Shown: positions 62,890 through 64,000 of the stretch, one piece after another
Numbering within the stretch: the stretch's first letter is position 1
Layout of the letters: each line of letters begins with the position of its first letter
DNA from: Halonotius aquaticus
Lineage (GTDB): Archaea > Halobacteriota > Halobacteria > Halobacteriales > Haloferacaceae
DNA length: 64,000 bases
Assembly (NCBI RefSeq): GCF_003605575.1
Contig: NZ_QKNY01000018.1
Location: 124,001 to 188,000 of the forward strand
Direction of reading: 5' to 3'
The notes under the pieces: model-generated
Database searches by the model: none
The model's input: the letters and a program-made list of their open reading frames with translations, nothing else
What the model was told of the DNA's origin: nothing
Translations under genes and position numbers: made by a program

Positions 62890-63804
62890 ATGGAGACAGG
62901 CGTCATTCCGGTCGACGACCTCGACGGCCCCTTCGATCTGCAGTCGACGGTCGAAAGCGGCCAGAGCTATCTGTGGAGTCGGCTCGACGGGAAGATGTAC
63001 ACCACCGACGACGCCCACGGTGGGCAGGCGTGGTACGAAACAGTCGTCCCGCCGCTCGACGGCGTCAGCGACGAGCAGGCTGTCGTCCGTGTCCGGCAGG
63101 TCGACGACCGAATCGAGTGGGAGTCGACGACCGACGCCGTCCCGATCCTCACCCACCTCCTGCGGCTCGACGACGATCTCACCGAAATCACCGCTGACGC
63201 GCCCGACGAGCCACTGTTCGACCGCGCCTTCGAGCAGTACCGCGGGATGCGACTCGTCCGCGATCCGCCGTTTGCCTGCCTCGTTTCATTCATCTGTTCG
63301 GCCCAGATGCGGGTGAGCCGAATACACGGGATGCAACAACGACTCGCCGCCGAGTACGGCGAAAGCGTCGAGTTCGACGGCCGCACCTATCAGGCGTTTC
63401 CGACGCCCGAGGCGTTGGCCGCCCGCACCGAAGCGGAGTTGCGCGATCTCAGCCTCGGCTACCGCGCGCCGTACGTCCAACGGACGGCTGAGATGGTCGC
63501 CGGCGGCGAGGCCGACCCGGCTGATGCCGTTGGTCGGGAGTACGAGGCTGCCCGCGAGTATCTCACCCAGTTCGTCGGCGTCGGCGACAAGGTCGCCGAC
63601 TGCGTGCTGTTGTTCTCGCTTGGCTACCTCGAAGCGATCCCGTTGGATACGTGGATTCGGACTGCTATCGAGGAGTACTACCCCGACTGTGAGCAGGGCA
63701 CCTACGCCGAAACGTCGCGGGCGATCCGCGAGCGGTTCGGCGGCGAGTACGCCGGCTACGTCCAGACCTACGTGTTCCATTACCTCCGAAATGGCGGCGA
63801 GTAA
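62890..63804 (+). CDS. 8-oxoguanine DNA glycosylase (OGG1-type)
   Basis: A 304-residue base-excision repair enzyme with lyase activity. The helix-hairpin-helix G-V-G-D-K-V-A-D-C holds the catalytic Lys234, and the Asp of P-L-D-T-W-I (Asp253) completes the active site, matching the Lys249/Asp268 pair of human OGG1. The N-terminal TBP-like domain (S-G-Q-S-Y-L-W near 23-29) and C-S-A-Q-M-R near 136 fit the family. A TATA-like stretch precedes it. Confidence 0.9.
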   Translation: METGVIPVDDLDGPFDLQSTVESGQSYLWSRLDGKMYTTDDAHGGQAWYETVVPPLDGVSDEQAVVRVRQVDDRIEWESTTDAVPILTHLLRLDDDLTEITADAPDEPLFDRAFEQYRGMRLVRDPPFACLVSFICSAQMRVSRIHGMQQRLAAEYGESVEFDGRTYQAFPTPEALAARTEAELRDLSLGYRAPYVQRTAEMVAGGEADPADAVGREYEAAREYLTQFVGVGDKVADCVLLFSLGYLEAIPLDTWIRTAIEEYYPDCEQGTYAETSRAIRERFGGEYAGYVQTYVFHYLRNGGE

Positions 63805-63878
63805 GTCGAGAGCGACGGCTTCGGGGGAGCTGTCGTTGCAGCCGAACTTTCATACTTGCCGCCGTGCTACAGACGCAC

Positions 63879-64000
63879 ATGGACTGCCGAGTCGTCGTCG
63901 ACGCTGCGGTATCGGTGTACGACGTAGAAACAGTCGATGAGGCTGTCCGCATTGCGATCTCGAAGACCGGCGAGCTGCTGAACCCGGATCTCAACTACGT
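63879..64000 (+). CDS. DUF555 (UPF0212) family protein, N-terminal part (cut by window edge)
   Basis: The first 40 codons read M-D-C-R-V-V-V-D-A-A-V, then V-Y-D-V-E-T-V-D-E-A-V-R-I-A-I-S-K-T-G and L-N-P-D-L-N-Y-V, which is the conserved start of archaeal DUF555 proteins, small and of unknown function. It continues beyond 64000. It has its own promoter-like spacing after the ogg gene. Confidence 0.85.
   Translation, partial: MDCRVVVDAAVSVYDVETVDEAVRIAISKTGELLNPDLNY

Noticed and set aside
1-64000. CRISPR array or prophage
   Set aside because: I found no regularly spaced direct repeats with unique spacers and no phage structural or integrase genes; only the MITE and IS remnant are mobile.

Overview
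The window is a chromosomal segment of a haloarchaeon (class Halobacteria). The evidence is the high GC content, very acidic proteins, an archaeal AglB oligosaccharyltransferase, archaeal housekeeping genes (pelota, FEN1, CarB, type II 3-dehydroquinate synthase, HerA-like ATPase, DUF555), an elongator tRNA-Lys without encoded CCA, and TATA-like boxes about 25-30 bases before start codons, as expected for leaderless transcripts. I cannot name the species.

Layout. 1-7 kb holds housekeeping genes: a cut MBL-fold hydrolase, a cysteine hydrolase, a HerA-like ATPase, NAD kinase and carB. 7.2-7.9 kb is a VapBC-type toxin-antitoxin pair. 8-32 kb is a surface-glycan island. It starts with aglB and a downstream DUF368 (PopT-type) gene, and continues with four more glycosyltransferases besides AglB, a Wzx-type flippase, a VTT/TVP38 membrane protein, an LPG-synthase-type membrane protein, a PHP phosphoesterase, a methyltransferase, a sugar-nucleotide epimerase and five alkaline-phosphatase-superfamily hydrolases. 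The island is scarred: a 126-bp MITE with intact terminal repeats and an 8-bp target duplication, a decayed IS5-type transposase, a frameshifted AlkP gene, a truncated UbiA-like gene, a broken ABC transporter gene, and abrupt GC changes, one of them inside a gene. 32-64 kb is again mostly core: fumarase, BolA, FEN1, an ABC-2 exporter, an ornithine cyclodeaminase family enzyme, pelota, an IMPDH/GMP-reductase family enzyme, purM, an M50 protease coupled to a TraB protein, an HtrA lipoprotein, cobT, a pilin-like protein, gpmI, aroD, a K+/H+ antiporter pair, DHQ synthase II, tRNA-Lys, an RCK-DHH phosphoesterase, a regulator, malQ and ogg. One AT-rich orphan membrane gene interrupts it at 41.7-42.7 kb.

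How it may work together. Glycosyltransferases build a dolichol-linked glycan, the Wzx-type protein flips it, and AglB transfers it to proteins outside. The spent lipid phosphate must return to the cytoplasm, and the island carries members of both membrane superfamilies linked to polyprenyl-phosphate transport (DUF368 next to aglB, and VTT/DedA-like). The AlkP-fold enzymes probably edit or decorate glycans, but their active-site motif is S-x-P-S-H, not the sulfatase C/S-x-P-S-R.

The most unusual non-coding signal is at 60467-60556: three consecutive stem-loops, two with an identical 11-nt loop and the third with its core, while the stems differ. It is either a structured RNA or a phased set of DNA sites, and I do not recognise it.
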